DNA of 64,000 nucleotides from Thalassovita mediterranea (GTDB taxonomy: Bacteria > Pseudomonadota > Alphaproteobacteria > Caulobacterales > Hyphomonadaceae), in NCBI GenBank assembly GCA_019448215.1, contig CP080408.1, positions 2,542,001-2,606,000 of the forward strand. Direction: 5' to 3'. The translations under genes were made by a program, and so were the position numbers. Position 1 is the first letter of the stretch, and each line of letters opens with the position of its first letter. Positions 39,800-49,407 of this stretch are shown here, piece by piece. The notes under the pieces are model-generated. The model saw only the letters and a list, made by a program, of their open reading frames with translations, ran no database searches and was not told where the DNA came from.

Positions 39800-41217
39800 T
39801 TCAGGTCTCCTTCGCCAGGCTGGCCAAGCTCGAAATCTGTGACGGGGGTGAAGTCTGGCTGCTCAAGATCAAACATGAGCGCGCCGTCGATATAAACGCG
39901 TTCGGCGTTCGAATAGGTGCTGAACGGGTCGCCATTCCAGAGAACGACGTCAGCGTCCTTACCGATCTCCAGTGAGCCTGTCTGATCGAAAATACCAAGC
40001 GACTTTGCCGGATTGGCCGAGAGCCAGGTCCAGGCGTCAGCGTCTGAAATCTCGATCCCGGCGCGCCGGCCGTCAGCCAGTGCCTTGGCGGCCTCCTGGT
40101 TCAGGCGCTGGATGCCGATATCGCTATCAGAGTGAACGATCGCGCAGGCACCGGCCTGATGGACGAGCGGGATATTCTCGCGGATGCCGTCATAGGCTTC
40201 CATCTTGAAGCCCCACCAGTCGGCCCACATGGCTGAACAGATGTCCTTCTCAGCCAATAGGTCCGCAATCTTGTAGCTTTCGACGGCGTGGTGGAATGAG
40301 GTGACCTTGTAGCCAAACTCTTCCGACATATCGATCACCTGCGCCATCTCATCGGCGCGGTAGCAATGCATGTGAACGAGGATGTCGCCGTCGAGAACGC
40401 CCGCCAGCGTGTCCAGCTCGAGGTTTCGGGTCGGCATGTCGCCGCCATCTGCTTCCCACTCGTCCCACTTTTCCTGATAGGCGCGTGCCTCGATCCATGA
40501 ATTACGGTAGCCTGCGACATTGCCCATGCGCGAATAGGGGGCGCCGCCCGGGAAGCGACCGCCACCATAGCCATAGACGCGTTTCGGATTCTCACCGCAT
40601 GCCATCTTCAATGTGTAAGGCGCGTCGGGAAACTTCATGCCCTGTACGGTGCGCGACAGGACGTTCTTGAGCGTCACGCCGCGCCCGCCGAAGAGATTGG
40701 CTGAACCCGGCAGGATCTGCATCGATGTAACGCCGCCAGCCAGCGCGCGGGTGAAGCCCGGGTCCTGTGGCCAGACGCCATGCTCGGCCCAGACTTCCGC
40801 TGTGACGGGGCCTGAAATCTCATTGCCGTCCTGATGGGCGCTGACGCCGGGCGAGGGGTACACACCAAGGTGGGAATGGTTGTCGATAATGCCGGGCGTT
40901 ACGAATTTGCCGGCTGCGTCGATCACTTCGACATCATCGCCCGCATCGAGGTCTTCGCCCATTCCCGCGATGTTTCCGCCTTCCAGAAGGACGTCATAAT
41001 TCTCGAAGACGTTGCCGATGCCGTCATAAACGGTCGCGTTTTGTAGAAGAACGGCGCCTGATGGGTAGGGCGTGTAGGTTGACGGATAAGGGTCGCGGTC
41101 GAAAGCTTCGGCCTGTTCGCCGTTGGTGTCGTTTTCGGTGTCCTGTCCACCACCGCCGCACGCGGTGAGGAAGGTCGCAGCAGACAGCGCCACTGCCAGA
41201 CGCATCGCAATTTTCAT
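39796..41217 (-). CDS. Amidohydrolase-family lipoprotein
   Basis: 473 residues. A lipoprotein signal with lipobox LTAC (Cys about 20) leads to a Gly/Asp/Glu linker and an imidazolonepropionase-like amidohydrolase. The metal residues look complete: HSH in TPGIIDNHSHLGV, further His in VHMHCYRADE and FHHAVES, and the Asp in VHSDSDIG. GSLEIGKDADVVLWNGDPFS closes the beta sandwich. It acts outside the cytoplasm on an unknown amide or dipeptide. It forms a two-gene operon with the HxH-less homologue downstream. GAGGGGC lies just before the ATG. Confidence 0.88.
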   Translation of the reverse strand: MKIAMRLAVALSAATFLTACGGGGQDTENDTNGEQAEAFDRDPYPSTYTPYPSGAVLLQNATVYDGIGNVFENYDVLLEGGNIAGMGEDLDAGDDVEVIDAAGKFVTPGIIDNHSHLGVYPSPGVSAHQDGNEISGPVTAEVWAEHGVWPQDPGFTRALAGGVTSMQILPGSANLFGGRGVTLKNVLSRTVQGMKFPDAPYTLKMACGENPKRVYGYGGGRFPGGAPYSRMGNVAGYRNSWIEARAYQEKWDEWEADGGDMPTRNLELDTLAGVLDGDILVHMHCYRADEMAQVIDMSEEFGYKVTSFHHAVESYKIADLLAEKDICSAMWADWWGFKMEAYDGIRENIPLVHQAGACAIVHSDSDIGIQRLNQEAAKALADGRRAGIEISDADAWTWLSANPAKSLGIFDQTGSLEIGKDADVVLWNGDPFSTYSNAERVYIDGALMFDLEQPDFTPVTDFELGQPGEGDLK

Positions 41218-41337
41218 ATCAGCCCCTCAGCCGGAAATCCGTATCCAGAGGGTATTGTGACCCGTTTGCCGGCTCTTTCAATGGCACGCAGAACTTTGTG
41301 CGCGAATTTCCGGCGTCATATCCGCAGGCGATGCACC

Positions 41338-42243
41338 CTAGAGCGTGCGAACAGCGCCGGGGCTGTCGAGGTCCAGCGCGAAGGCGGGATGACGAGGTTC
41401 CGGCGTCGTCCCGCCACGTTCGAACTTCTTGAAAACGCGCGCGAGTGCCGCTTTGCCGAAAGTCGCTGGCACGATGCCTTGCGGGCGGCCGGGCCGGGCG
41501 CCGAAAGACCGGCGAAGTCGCCCATTGGCGTAAAGCGCGTTCGCGCGGAATAGCGCCGGCCATGTCATGAATTCGCATGAGAGCGAGACATTCATCATGT
41601 CGCCATTCTGAACGCGGTGCGGCGCATTCTGAGGCCATGAGATGCCTTTGCCGGGCTGCAGCTCGAACGGCTGCACGTGGGCGTCGAAAGTGCTTTCGAA
41701 GTAAAGGCTTTCATCGCCCTCACCAAGCGCGATCGCTTCAAGACGCTCGGTCGGCGCGAACTGCTCGGATTCCGGGTAGAGGTAGAGCGTCTTGGTGCCG
41801 CGAACCTGCAGCAGGGCGACCAGCGGAATATCGAGATGGTAGTGAACGTGAATGCCCGGCGATGAGATAAGAACACTCATATCGCGCTTGATGATGCGCT
41901 GGCCCATCCGCGATTGCAGGCTGTCGAAAATGTTGTCCGCCGTGTCGGCATAATGCGGCACGAGTTCATTCGTGGCGCGCAAATTGAGCCAGATACGGCC
42001 CTTCTTCACGGCTTCGAGGATTTCTTCGCCGCTCATGTTGTTGGCGGTGCCGAAAATTGGTTTCTCATCGCCTTCGGCGTGCTCACCAAAGGTCCAGATG
42101 CCAAGCCGCTCGCGCGGATAGGCGTCTAGCAGGGCGGCAAGCGAAGCGTCGCAGAAAAGCGGCGACTGGTGGAGGCTGTGTTCAGCGTCGAGAAGGTTTG
42201 AGTCCAGCTTGTCGTGCCGGACATATTGCCAGTGAATGCTCAT
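41338..42243 (-). CDS. JmjC/cupin-like oxygenase family protein
   Basis: 301 residues. A double-stranded beta-helix core contains HVHYHLDIPLVALLQVRGTK, where HxD (His-Leu-Asp) supplies two iron ligands, and the later NAPHRVQNGD supplies the distal His; together they fit a 2-oxoglutarate/Fe(II) facial triad. The residue layout is close to JmjC-like cupin proteins of Caulobacterales. The natural substrate is unknown; protein hydroxylation is possible. It is transcribed alone, with 108 bases to the parE stop upstream and 120 bases to the amidohydrolase start downstream, in which I see no other gene. Confidence 0.75.
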   Translation of the reverse strand: MSIHWQYVRHDKLDSNLLDAEHSLHQSPLFCDASLAALLDAYPRERLGIWTFGEHAEGDEKPIFGTANNMSGEEILEAVKKGRIWLNLRATNELVPHYADTADNIFDSLQSRMGQRIIKRDMSVLISSPGIHVHYHLDIPLVALLQVRGTKTLYLYPESEQFAPTERLEAIALGEGDESLYFESTFDAHVQPFELQPGKGISWPQNAPHRVQNGDMMNVSLSCEFMTWPALFRANALYANGRLRRSFGARPGRPQGIVPATFGKAALARVFKKFERGGTTPEPRHPAFALDLDSPGAVRTL

Positions 42244-42351
42244 TTACCTGCGCCCAGACCAAGGTCACCAATCGCTCCAGTCTATACCGGAACGTCGTGA
42301 AGAAACCATTGTCTGGCCCGCAAGATTTACACCAGTCGAATTCCTGAAGCG

Positions 42352-44349
42352 TCAGATATCGAGTTCAGACGCGAACTGGGCGTTGTCCTGGATGAACTTG
42401 AAACGGTGCTCGGCTTTGCGCCCCATCAGCGTGTCGATGAGCTCTGCAGGCTTCATTTCCGTGAGTTCGTCCATGGAGTCCGGCAGGGTGATCCGCGCCA
42501 GCGTGCGCGATTGCGGGTCCATCGTGGTCTCTTTGAGCTGTGAGGCATTCATCTCACCAAGACCCTTGAAGCGGCCGATCTCGACTTTTTCGCTATTCTT
42601 GAATTCCGATGCGATCAGCTCTGCCTTCTGCGCGTCATCCATCGCATAGACCGACTTGCCCTTATGGCTGAGGCGGTAGAGCGGAGGCATCGCCATATAG
42701 AGGCGGCCGCTTTCGATGAGGCCAGGCGTCATCTGGTAGAAGAAAGTGATGAGCAGGGACGCGATGTGTGCGCCGTCGACGTCAGCGTCAGTCATGATGA
42801 TGACGCGCTCATAGCGAAGATCATCGAGATTGAAGCGCGTCTTGAGGCCCGTGCCCAGCGCCAGCATCAGGTCGGCGAGTTCCTGGTTCTTTTCCAGCTT
42901 GTCGACGGAAGCCGAAGCGACGTTGAGGATCTTGCCGCGCAGGGGAAGGATCGCCTGCATCTTGCGGTCTCGGGCCGTCTTCGCCGTGCCACCTGCCGAG
43001 TCGCCTTCGACAATGAAAAGCTCGGTATCGCCGGAATTTGCAGAGCAATCTGCGAGCTTGCCGGGAAGGCGCAGGCGGCGGGTCGCAGATTTGCGCGCGA
43101 CTTCCTTGTCCTTGCGGCGCTTGGCGCGCTCATCCGCGCGTTCCATCGCCCAGTTGAGAAGCTTGTCAGCTTCCTTCGGGCTGGCAGCAAGCCAGTGGTC
43201 GAAGCGGTCGCGGACCGCGTTCTCGACAAGGCGGAAGGCGGCCGTGGTCGACAGCTTGTCCTTGGTCTGGCCGACGAATTCAGGGCCGCGAATGAAGACA
43301 GACAGAAGGATGCCCGCATAGGACATGATGTCGTCTGCGGTAATCGCGGTCGCCTTCTTCTGGCCCGTCAGCTCACCATAGTTGCGAAGGCCCTTGGTGA
43401 TGGCCGAGCGAAGGCCTGCCTCATGGGTGCCGCCATCCGGTGTCGGGATGGTGTTACAGTAGGAGCGCGAGAAACCGTCGGCTTCGCCGAAGCCGGCCGC
43501 CGTCCAGGCGATGGCCCATTCGACCTTGCCTTCATCGGTCTCAACAAGGCCTGAGAAGGCTTCATTCGTAATGGTCGCCTTGCCCTTGAAGACCTCTTCC
43601 AGCTGGTCAGCGAGACCGTTCGGATAGGTGAGGGTGGCTTCGGCCGGGATTTTGGAGTCTTCTGGCAGGAGCGACGGGTCGCAAGACCAGCGCACTTCGA
43701 CGCCGCGATAGAGATAGGCTTTGGAGCGCGCCATCTGGAACAGGCGCGATGGGCGGAAGCGCAGCTTGTCGCCGAAGATTTCGACGTCCGGTCTAAAGCG
43801 CACGCTGGTGCCGCGGCGGTTTGGCGCTGCGCCCTTCAGCTCGACCGGCGACATGACCTGGCCGCGTTCGAACACCTGGACGTACAGCTTGCGGTCACGA
43901 GCGACCTCGACCTCGACCCGCTCCGAAAGCGCGTTCACGACCGAGATACCGACACCGTGCAGGCCGCCTGCGGTCGCATAGGCCTTGTCGGAGAATTTGC
44001 CGCCCGCATGGAGCGTACACATGATGACTTCCAGCGCCGACTTGTCCGGAAATTTCGGGTGCGGGTCGATCGGGATGCCGCGGCCATTGTCGGTCACCGT
44101 CAGGAAGCCGTCTGCATCGAGGCGAACCTCGATCCGGCTCGCATGGCCGGCGACCGCCTCGTCCATCGAGTTATCGAGGACTTCGGCGAAAAGGTGGTGG
44201 TAGGCGCGCTCGTCCGTGCCGCCGATATACATGCCGGGACGTTTGCGGACGGGTTCGAGCCCTTCAAGGACTTCGATATCCTTGGCTGAATAGCCGGATG
44301 TGTCTGCTGGAACGTCGTCGAACAGTTGTGCTTGATTGGAGCCTGTCAT
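42352..44349 (-). CDS. parE: DNA topoisomerase IV subunit B
   Basis: 665 residues, the GHKL ATPase subunit of topoisomerase IV, which unlinks daughter chromosomes with ParC. Visible are RKRPGMYIGGTDERAYHHL, the ATP site EVLDNSMDEAVAG and TDNGRGIP, GGLHGVGISVVNAL, and the TOPRIM motif ELFIVEGDSAGGTAK and MTDADVDGAHI. It ends with the IGRFKGLGEMNASQLKETTM region. The ATG at 44349 has GAGGTGG four bases upstream; a GTG two codons earlier is the alternative. parC lies 8 kb away on the other strand. Confidence 0.96.
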   Translation of the reverse strand: MTGSNQAQLFDDVPADTSGYSAKDIEVLEGLEPVRKRPGMYIGGTDERAYHHLFAEVLDNSMDEAVAGHASRIEVRLDADGFLTVTDNGRGIPIDPHPKFPDKSALEVIMCTLHAGGKFSDKAYATAGGLHGVGISVVNALSERVEVEVARDRKLYVQVFERGQVMSPVELKGAAPNRRGTSVRFRPDVEIFGDKLRFRPSRLFQMARSKAYLYRGVEVRWSCDPSLLPEDSKIPAEATLTYPNGLADQLEEVFKGKATITNEAFSGLVETDEGKVEWAIAWTAAGFGEADGFSRSYCNTIPTPDGGTHEAGLRSAITKGLRNYGELTGQKKATAITADDIMSYAGILLSVFIRGPEFVGQTKDKLSTTAAFRLVENAVRDRFDHWLAASPKEADKLLNWAMERADERAKRRKDKEVARKSATRRLRLPGKLADCSANSGDTELFIVEGDSAGGTAKTARDRKMQAILPLRGKILNVASASVDKLEKNQELADLMLALGTGLKTRFNLDDLRYERVIIMTDADVDGAHIASLLITFFYQMTPGLIESGRLYMAMPPLYRLSHKGKSVYAMDDAQKAELIASEFKNSEKVEIGRFKGLGEMNASQLKETTMDPQSRTLARITLPDSMDELTEMKPAELIDTLMGRKAEHRFKFIQDNAQFASELDI

Positions 44350-44444
44350 GACCACCTCGTCTAGACCGAATCAGCCTGATCATACGAGGGCGAACCTCAG
44401 CTCTCCTAGTCCCGCACAGCGATTAGCTGTTGAAGGATTGCCGA

Positions 44445-45098
44445 TCAGCGGCCGAGAAGCTCATTGGCCCGCGCGAAGACGGCTTCAAACATCTCCGTCG
44501 TCAACCGTCCGGTATTCGTGTTGTACCGCGAGCAGTGATAGCTCGACAGAAGGATGCGATTGTCGGGCAGGCGGTACTCACTGCCATGTCCGAAGGGATG
44601 ATCCTTCACTTTGAGATCGAAGGCGCGCAGCATCGAGTCGTGCGAGATCTTGCCGAGGCAGAGCAATACCTGAGCCTTTGGCAAGGCATCGATGCGTGCA
44701 GTGAGGTATCCGCGGCAATTATTGACCTCGCTGCCGACCGGCTTGTTCTTCGGTGGGACGCAGCGCACCGCATTGGTGATCATCGCATCCTTGAGGACCA
44801 GCCCGTCATCCGGCCGGGCCTGATACTCACCTTCGCTGAAGCCGAACTTGGCGAAGGTTGCGTAGAGAAGATCACCCGCCCAGTCGCCAGTGAAGGGGCG
44901 GCCGGTCTTGTTCGCTCCTGTGACGCCCGGGGCAAGCCCGATAACCAGAAGCCGCGCATTCTCATCACCGAAAGAGGGGACAGGTGCGTTGAACCAGCCT
45001 GGATGGTTCAGCCGGTTCTGCGACCGGTAGGCCACAAGCCTCGGGCAGAGTTCGCAATTGGGCGGCGCTTCGGGCGGAACGGTCGTTTTATCAGTCAT
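44445..45098 (-). CDS. Uracil-DNA glycosylase, UDGb (family 5) type with Fe-S cluster
   Basis: 217 residues. Four Cys suited to a [4Fe-4S] cluster: CELC near the N-terminus, VRCVPPKNKP and NNCRGYL. The family-5 active-site motif is GLAPGVTGANKTGRPFTGD, which lacks the Asp/Asn of other UDGs, and the second motif is SYHCSRYNTNTGRLT. UDGb enzymes remove uracil, hypoxanthine and other deaminated bases. The ATG at 45098 overlaps the last 8 bases of the NYN gene (ATGACTGA), which implies coupled translation. Confidence 0.93.
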   Translation of the reverse strand: MTDKTTVPPEAPPNCELCPRLVAYRSQNRLNHPGWFNAPVPSFGDENARLLVIGLAPGVTGANKTGRPFTGDWAGDLLYATFAKFGFSEGEYQARPDDGLVLKDAMITNAVRCVPPKNKPVGSEVNNCRGYLTARIDALPKAQVLLCLGKISHDSMLRAFDLKVKDHPFGHGSEYRLPDNRILLSSYHCSRYNTNTGRLTTEMFEAVFARANELLGR

Positions 45099-45669
45099 CG
45101 TCATCATCTGCATAAGCCACGGCCCGGTCAGGCGTTCCATTTCGTGGACGGCCAATCAGGTCTGAAAGGTCTTCAAGGTCGATGAAGACATCGGCTTCGC
45201 GGCGAAGCTCATCGCCGATCGTCTGAGGCTGTGTCTTGGCCGAAGAGACGACGGTCACGCGGCATCCTTGTGCCTTCACCATTTCGACGAGCCTGCGGAA
45301 ATCGCTGTCGCCTGCAAAGAGAACGATATGGTCGACTGTGCTGGCGGCGCTCATCATGTCGACGGCAATCTCGACATTCATGTTGCCGCGTACACGCCGG
45401 CGACCTTCCCGGTCAGTAAACTCGCGCGCGGCCTTGTGGATGACATTGTAGCCATTGTAGCTCAGCCAGTCGACGAGTGGCCGGACGGGGCTGTAATCTT
45501 CGCCTTCAACAATGGTCGTGTAGTAATTGGCGCGAAGCAGCCTGCCGCGATTTCTGAATTCTGCCAGTAATTTGCGGAAGTCGATTTCAATCTCAAGCGA
45601 TCGGGCGGTTGTGTAGAGGCTTGCGCCATCGATGAACAACATCAGTCGTTCGTCTTTATAAAATGCCAT
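45091..45669 (-). CDS. NYN-domain (LabA/DUF88-like) protein, putative RNase
   Basis: 192 residues. It begins MAFYKDERLMLFIDGASLYT, with the PIN-like acidic residues of NYN domains: Asp in FIDGASLY, the Asp in NVEIAVDMM, and two in LFAGDSDFRRLVEMV. YYTTIVEGEDYSPVRPLVDW is typical of the alphaproteobacterial LabA group. It is expected to be a metal-dependent RNA nuclease. It ends in an Asp-rich tail (ADDDDD). The conserved MAFYKDER start is used although a TTG lies six codons upstream. Divergent from rpoZ. Confidence 0.9.
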   Translation of the reverse strand: MAFYKDERLMLFIDGASLYTTARSLEIEIDFRKLLAEFRNRGRLLRANYYTTIVEGEDYSPVRPLVDWLSYNGYNVIHKAAREFTDREGRRRVRGNMNVEIAVDMMSAASTVDHIVLFAGDSDFRRLVEMVKAQGCRVTVVSSAKTQPQTIGDELRREADVFIDLEDLSDLIGRPRNGTPDRAVAYADDDDD

Positions 45670-45745
45670 TTTTAACCCAGAATTCAAAGTCGTATCAAAA
45701 TATCCGCGAGGCTAGCGCCGGACTGCAACCACCGCAAGTGACGGG

Positions 45746-45774
45746 TTGTATCGCTGTGCTGCAACGCATATAAA
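45746..45774 (+). promoter_or_regulatory. Promoter of the rpoZ-rsh operon
   Basis: TTGTAT (-35, 45746-45751), a 17-base spacer and TATAAA (-10, 45769-45774) lie 25 bases upstream of the rpoZ ATG. Confidence 0.6.
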
Positions 45775-45799
45775 GAGCGGCTATCAGGAGATTTCCCAT

Positions 45800-46150
45800 A
45801 TGGCACGAGTTACTGTCGAAGACTGCATCGAGCAGGTCCCGAACCGTTTTGACCTGATCCTTCTGGCTGCGCAGCGCGCACGCATGATCCGCGAAGGTTC
45901 GCCGATCACTGTCGAGCGCGACAATGACAAGGACCCGGTCATCTCACTGAGAGAGATTGCTGATCGCACTGTTAGCCTCGACGTCGTTCGCGAAGGCCTG
46001 ATCGCCAACCTTCAGGAAGTTCGCCCTGGCGAGGAAGAAGAGCGCGAGGCAGATCGTGCGGCGCTTCAGACTGCACCTGCAGCGACCGAAGAAGACGTCA
46101 TGCGCGCCTACCAGGCCGAACTGGAGTCGGGCCGCGACGACCGTTTCTGA
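45800..46150 (+). CDS. rpoZ: RNA polymerase omega subunit
   Basis: 116 residues. [28 protein letters not shown] is the omega signature that contacts the beta-prime C-terminus, followed by [14 protein letters not shown] acidic tail. CAGGAG precedes the ATG at the proper distance, so the longer upstream reading is not used. Omega also forms part of a (p)ppGpp site on RNA polymerase in Proteobacteria, and the alarmone synthetase gene follows directly. Confidence 0.96.
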   Translation: MARVTVEDCIEQVPNRFDLILLAAQRARMIREGSPITVERDNDKDPVISLREIADRTVSLDVVREGLIANLQEVRPGEEEEREADRAALQTAPAATEEDVMRAYQAELESGRDDRF

Positions 46151-46157
46151 TAGTCCC

Positions 46158-48401
46158 ATGAGCAGTGCGGCCGCCAGCAACATTGATCGGTCGCCCCCAA
46201 ATATGGAGCGGCGCGATGCTGGTGCGCGCGCTGCTATTCCTACCCGCGATGACCTGATTGACGCGGTCCGGGCCTACTATCCTGAAGTAGACTCGAAGCG
46301 TCTTGGTGATGCCTATGATTTCGCCAAGGAAAAGCACGGCGAACAGCTGCGCAAATCCGGCGACCCCTATTATTCCCACCCCGTGCAGGTCGCGATGCTT
46401 ATTGCTGGCATCCAGCTGGACCAGTGCACGATCATGGCTGGGCTTCTTCACGACACGGTCGAGGATTGCGACGTTTCGCTGGATGAGATCGAGAGCCGGT
46501 TTGGCAATGATGTTGCTGAACTGGTCGACGGCGTCACCAAGCTTGGCAAGCTCGACTACAAATCCGAACAGTCCAAGCAGGCCGAGAACTTCCAGAAGTT
46601 CATCCTTGCGACCGTCAATGACATCCGGGTCTTGCTGGTGAAGCTGGCTGACCGGCTGCACAATATGCGCACGCTCCACTTTATCCCGAAGGAAGAGTCG
46701 CGTCGGCGCATCGCTGGTGAGACGCTGGAAATCTATGCGCCGCTGGCCCGCCGGGTTGGTCTATACCAGGTCGCCTCGGAGCTTGAGGATCTCGGCTTCC
46801 ATCACGTCAATCCTGAAGCGCGCGCGAGCATTGTCGCAAAGCTTGAAGAGCTGATGTCGGAAAATGCCGACGATCTTGAGCGTATCCGGTTTGCCATCAA
46901 GCAGGTCGTCGCAGAGCAGGGGCTCACGGCACGCGTAAAGGGGCGCCGCAAGCAGCCCTATTCGATCTGGCGGAAGCTGGAACGCAAGTCGATTTCATTC
47001 CGTGATGTTGCCGACATCTTCGGTTTCCGCGTCATCGTGCAAGAGACGGGCGAATGCTACCAGTTGCTTGGTGCCTTTCACACGGTCTGGGCGTGCCTGC
47101 CTGACAGGTTCAAGGACTTCATCTCGGTTCCAAAACCGAACGGTTATGCCTCGCTCCACACGACAGTACGTGCCTCTGGTAACCGGCTCGTGGAGTTGCA
47201 GATCCGGACCGAAGAAATGGACCGGACGGCAGAGCACGGCGTCGCCGCGCACTGGACCTACAAGAATAGCGAATACGGTTTCGATCTCGAATCGTCCAAG
47301 GCGGCGGGTCTCGACCCGAGCATGAACCTTCGGGCTTTCGGTGAACTGCTCGCCGATGGCGCAGAGCCTGATGAGTTTCTCGAGCATGCCAAGCTGGAGA
47401 TGTACCGCGAGCATGTGTTTGTCTTCACGCCAAAGGGCCGGCTGATCATCCTGCCCAAGGGCGCGATGCCGCTCGACTTTGCCTATGCCGTTCACACCGC
47501 CGTAGGCGACACATGTGATGGCGTCAGAGTGAATGGCGTTGACCGTACGCTCCGTACGCCGCTAAAAAATGGTGATGTCGTCGAGATATTGCGCCGGCCG
47601 GACTCTCGACCGGCAGTTGGCTGGGAAGCTCTGACGGTTACAGGGCGGGCCAGATCAGCCATCCGCCGCCTCATCAGGGGCCGCGAGCAGATCGAGTTTG
47701 TTCGTCTCGGGCGCGCTCTGATGGACCGGGATCTCAGACGTGCGGGCATAGAGCCGCTCGAAATCGACATGGTGCGCGTTGCCCGGCGCGCGGACTTTGA
47801 GACCGCCGAGGACCTCGCCGAAGCGATCGGACGCGGGCGCTATGACACAGCGGACTTTATCCGCACGGCTTTCCCGGGACATGAGCCGGCACAGGCGAAT
47901 GCGCACGATCGCACGCTGATCGACGATCAGCATGCCAGCCAGATGATTGCAGGCGAAGACCTCACCCCGGGTGTCACCCTCCATCTTGGCGAGTGCTGCC
48001 ACCCGATCCCCGGGGACCGCATCATTGGTCTGCGGGAGCCCGAAAAGGGCCTCGTCATCCATACAATCTTCTGTCGTCAGGTCGCAGCCTTCGAAGACCG
48101 TCCCGACCTCTGGGTGGACCTTCGCTGGAACGAGCTTGCCAAGCAGGGTGTCGTGGCCGTCGGCCGGATCAGCGTGCAGGCGGTCAACAAGCCGGGTGTC
48201 ATGGCGCTTCAGTGTTCGGCCGTGGCGCAGGCTGGCGGCAACATCACCCGCGTCGAGACCGGCGAACGCGCCGCTGATTTTCTTCAGCTTATCTTCGATA
48301 TCGAGGTTGAGGACTTGCGTCATCTCGAGCACATAAGGGCCGCATTGCGGGCGCTCGCCGTCGTGGAGAGCGTTGAGCGGATCGAGGAGACGACCAATTG
48401 A
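46158..48401 (+). CDS. rsh: Bifunctional (p)ppGpp synthetase/hydrolase (Rsh)
   Basis: 747 residues, RelA/SpoT homologue. The HD hydrolase site is present ([19 protein letters not shown] with H98-D99, [11 protein letters not shown]). The synthetase domain follows ([57 protein letters not shown]), then TGS ([27 protein letters not shown]), a conserved-Cys region and a C-terminal ACT domain. Both activities look intact. The ATG 7 bases after rpoZ is chosen; ATG at 46203 would give 732 residues and neither has a clear ribosome site. It overlaps pyrE by 4 bases. Confidence 0.94.
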   Translation: MSSAAASNIDRSPPNMERRDAGARAAIPTRDDLIDAVRAYYPEVDSKRLGDAYDFAKEKHGEQLRKSGDPYYSHPVQVAMLIAGIQLDQCTIMAGLLHDTVEDCDVSLDEIESRFGNDVAELVDGVTKLGKLDYKSEQSKQAENFQKFILATVNDIRVLLVKLADRLHNMRTLHFIPKEESRRRIAGETLEIYAPLARRVGLYQVASELEDLGFHHVNPEARASIVAKLEELMSENADDLERIRFAIKQVVAEQGLTARVKGRRKQPYSIWRKLERKSISFRDVADIFGFRVIVQETGECYQLLGAFHTVWACLPDRFKDFISVPKPNGYASLHTTVRASGNRLVELQIRTEEMDRTAEHGVAAHWTYKNSEYGFDLESSKAAGLDPSMNLRAFGELLADGAEPDEFLEHAKLEMYREHVFVFTPKGRLIILPKGAMPLDFAYAVHTAVGDTCDGVRVNGVDRTLRTPLKNGDVVEILRRPDSRPAVGWEALTVTGRARSAIRRLIRGREQIEFVRLGRALMDRDLRRAGIEPLEIDMVRVARRADFETAEDLAEAIGRGRYDTADFIRTAFPGHEPAQANAHDRTLIDDQHASQMIAGEDLTPGVTLHLGECCHPIPGDRIIGLREPEKGLVIHTIFCRQVAAFEDRPDLWVDLRWNELAKQGVVAVGRISVQAVNKPGVMALQCSAVAQAGGNITRVETGERAADFLQLIFDIEVEDLRHLEHIRAALRALAVVESVERIEETTN

Positions 48402-48979
48402 CCAATGACGACGTGCTGGACTGTTTTCGCGAAGCTGGTGCATTGCTCGAAGGTCATTTCATTCTCTCGTCCGGGCGCCGTAGTCCTGTCTTCCTTCAGA
48501 AGGCGCTCGTCTTCTCGCAGCCTGTACTGGCAGAGCGCCTTTGCAAGGCGCTCGCGAAGAAAGTCACTGACACGTTCGGCAAGATCGACGTTGTGGCGGG
48601 GCCTGCTGTCGGTGGCATCATTCCTGGCTACGAACTCGCGCGCCAGCTTGGCTGCCGCTCCATCTTTGCTGAACGTGTTGATGGGGAACTTCAATTCCGC
48701 CGCGGCTTCTCAATCGCTGAGGGCGAGAAGATCCTGATCGCCGAGGATATCGTGACGACCGGGCTGTCCTTCCGCGAAACTGTCGTCGCGCTTGGCAAGC
48801 TGCCCGGTGAAGTCGTGGGCGGGTCATGTGTCATCGACCGGTCGAATGGCCGCGCCGATGTCGGCTGCAAACTCGTTTCCCTCGCACAGGTCGACTTTCC
48901 CGACTTTGATCCGAACGATCTGCCGGACGAGCTCAAGGCGCTTCCGCCGGTCAAACCCGGCAGCCGGGGCCTTGCCTGA
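48398..48979 (+). CDS. pyrE: Orotate phosphoribosyltransferase
   Basis: 193 residues, converting orotate and PRPP to OMP in pyrimidine synthesis. Visible are [17 protein letters not shown] at the N-terminus, [13 protein letters not shown] and the PRPP-binding motif [18 protein letters not shown]. The start is a TTG inside the TTGA that also contains the rsh stop, equal to an ATGA-type coupling. The region between the two motifs ([20 protein letters not shown]) is standard. Confidence 0.95.
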   Translation: MTNDDVLDCFREAGALLEGHFILSSGRRSPVFLQKALVFSQPVLAERLCKALAKKVTDTFGKIDVVAGPAVGGIIPGYELARQLGCRSIFAERVDGELQFRRGFSIAEGEKILIAEDIVTTGLSFRETVVALGKLPGEVVGGSCVIDRSNGRADVGCKLVSLAQVDFPDFDPNDLPDELKALPPVKPGSRGLA

Positions 48980-48993
48980 AGGAGCATCCGCTC

Positions 48994-49407
48994 ATGATCA
49001 TCGGTATGGGCAATGACCTCTGCAATATCGAGCGGATCGAGAAGTCGATCGAACGCTTCGGGGAGAGGTTCAAGCAGCGCTGTTTCACTGAAACTGAAAT
49101 CGCACTGGCGGAACGTCGGCGCCGCTCGGCTGAAACCTATGCGAAGCGTTTCGCCGCCAAGGAAGCCTGCGCAAAGGCGCTCGGCACAGGCGTGCCCCGG
49201 CGCGGTGTGCACTGGAAGCATATGGGTGTTGTGAACCTGCCGACCGGCAAACCGACCATGGCCTTGACCGGCGGGGCGGCCAAGCGTCTGGCGGAGATGA
49301 TGCCTGCTGGACACGAGGCGGTCATTCACCTCACCATCACAGATGACCATCCATGGGCTTCGGCAGTTGTCATCATCGAGGCGCTGCCTGTAGAAGCGCG
49401 CTCATGA
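48994..49407 (+). CDS. acpS: Holo-[acyl-carrier-protein] synthase
   Basis: 137 residues. [23 protein letters not shown] carries the Mg-binding Asp of IGxDL, and the second motif is [18 protein letters not shown]. It transfers 4'-phosphopantetheine from CoA to acyl carrier protein. GAAGGAG lies at the right spacing before the ATG. It overlaps rnc by 4 bases. Confidence 0.95.
   Translation: MIIGMGNDLCNIERIEKSIERFGERFKQRCFTETEIALAERRRRSAETYAKRFAAKEACAKALGTGVPRRGVHWKHMGVVNLPTGKPTMALTGGAAKRLAEMMPAGHEAVIHLTITDDHPWASAVVIIEALPVEARS

Noticed and set aside
42664-43554. 296-residue open frame antisense to parE
   Set aside because: Shadow of the well-conserved ATPase/TOPRIM gene; no recognisable motif.
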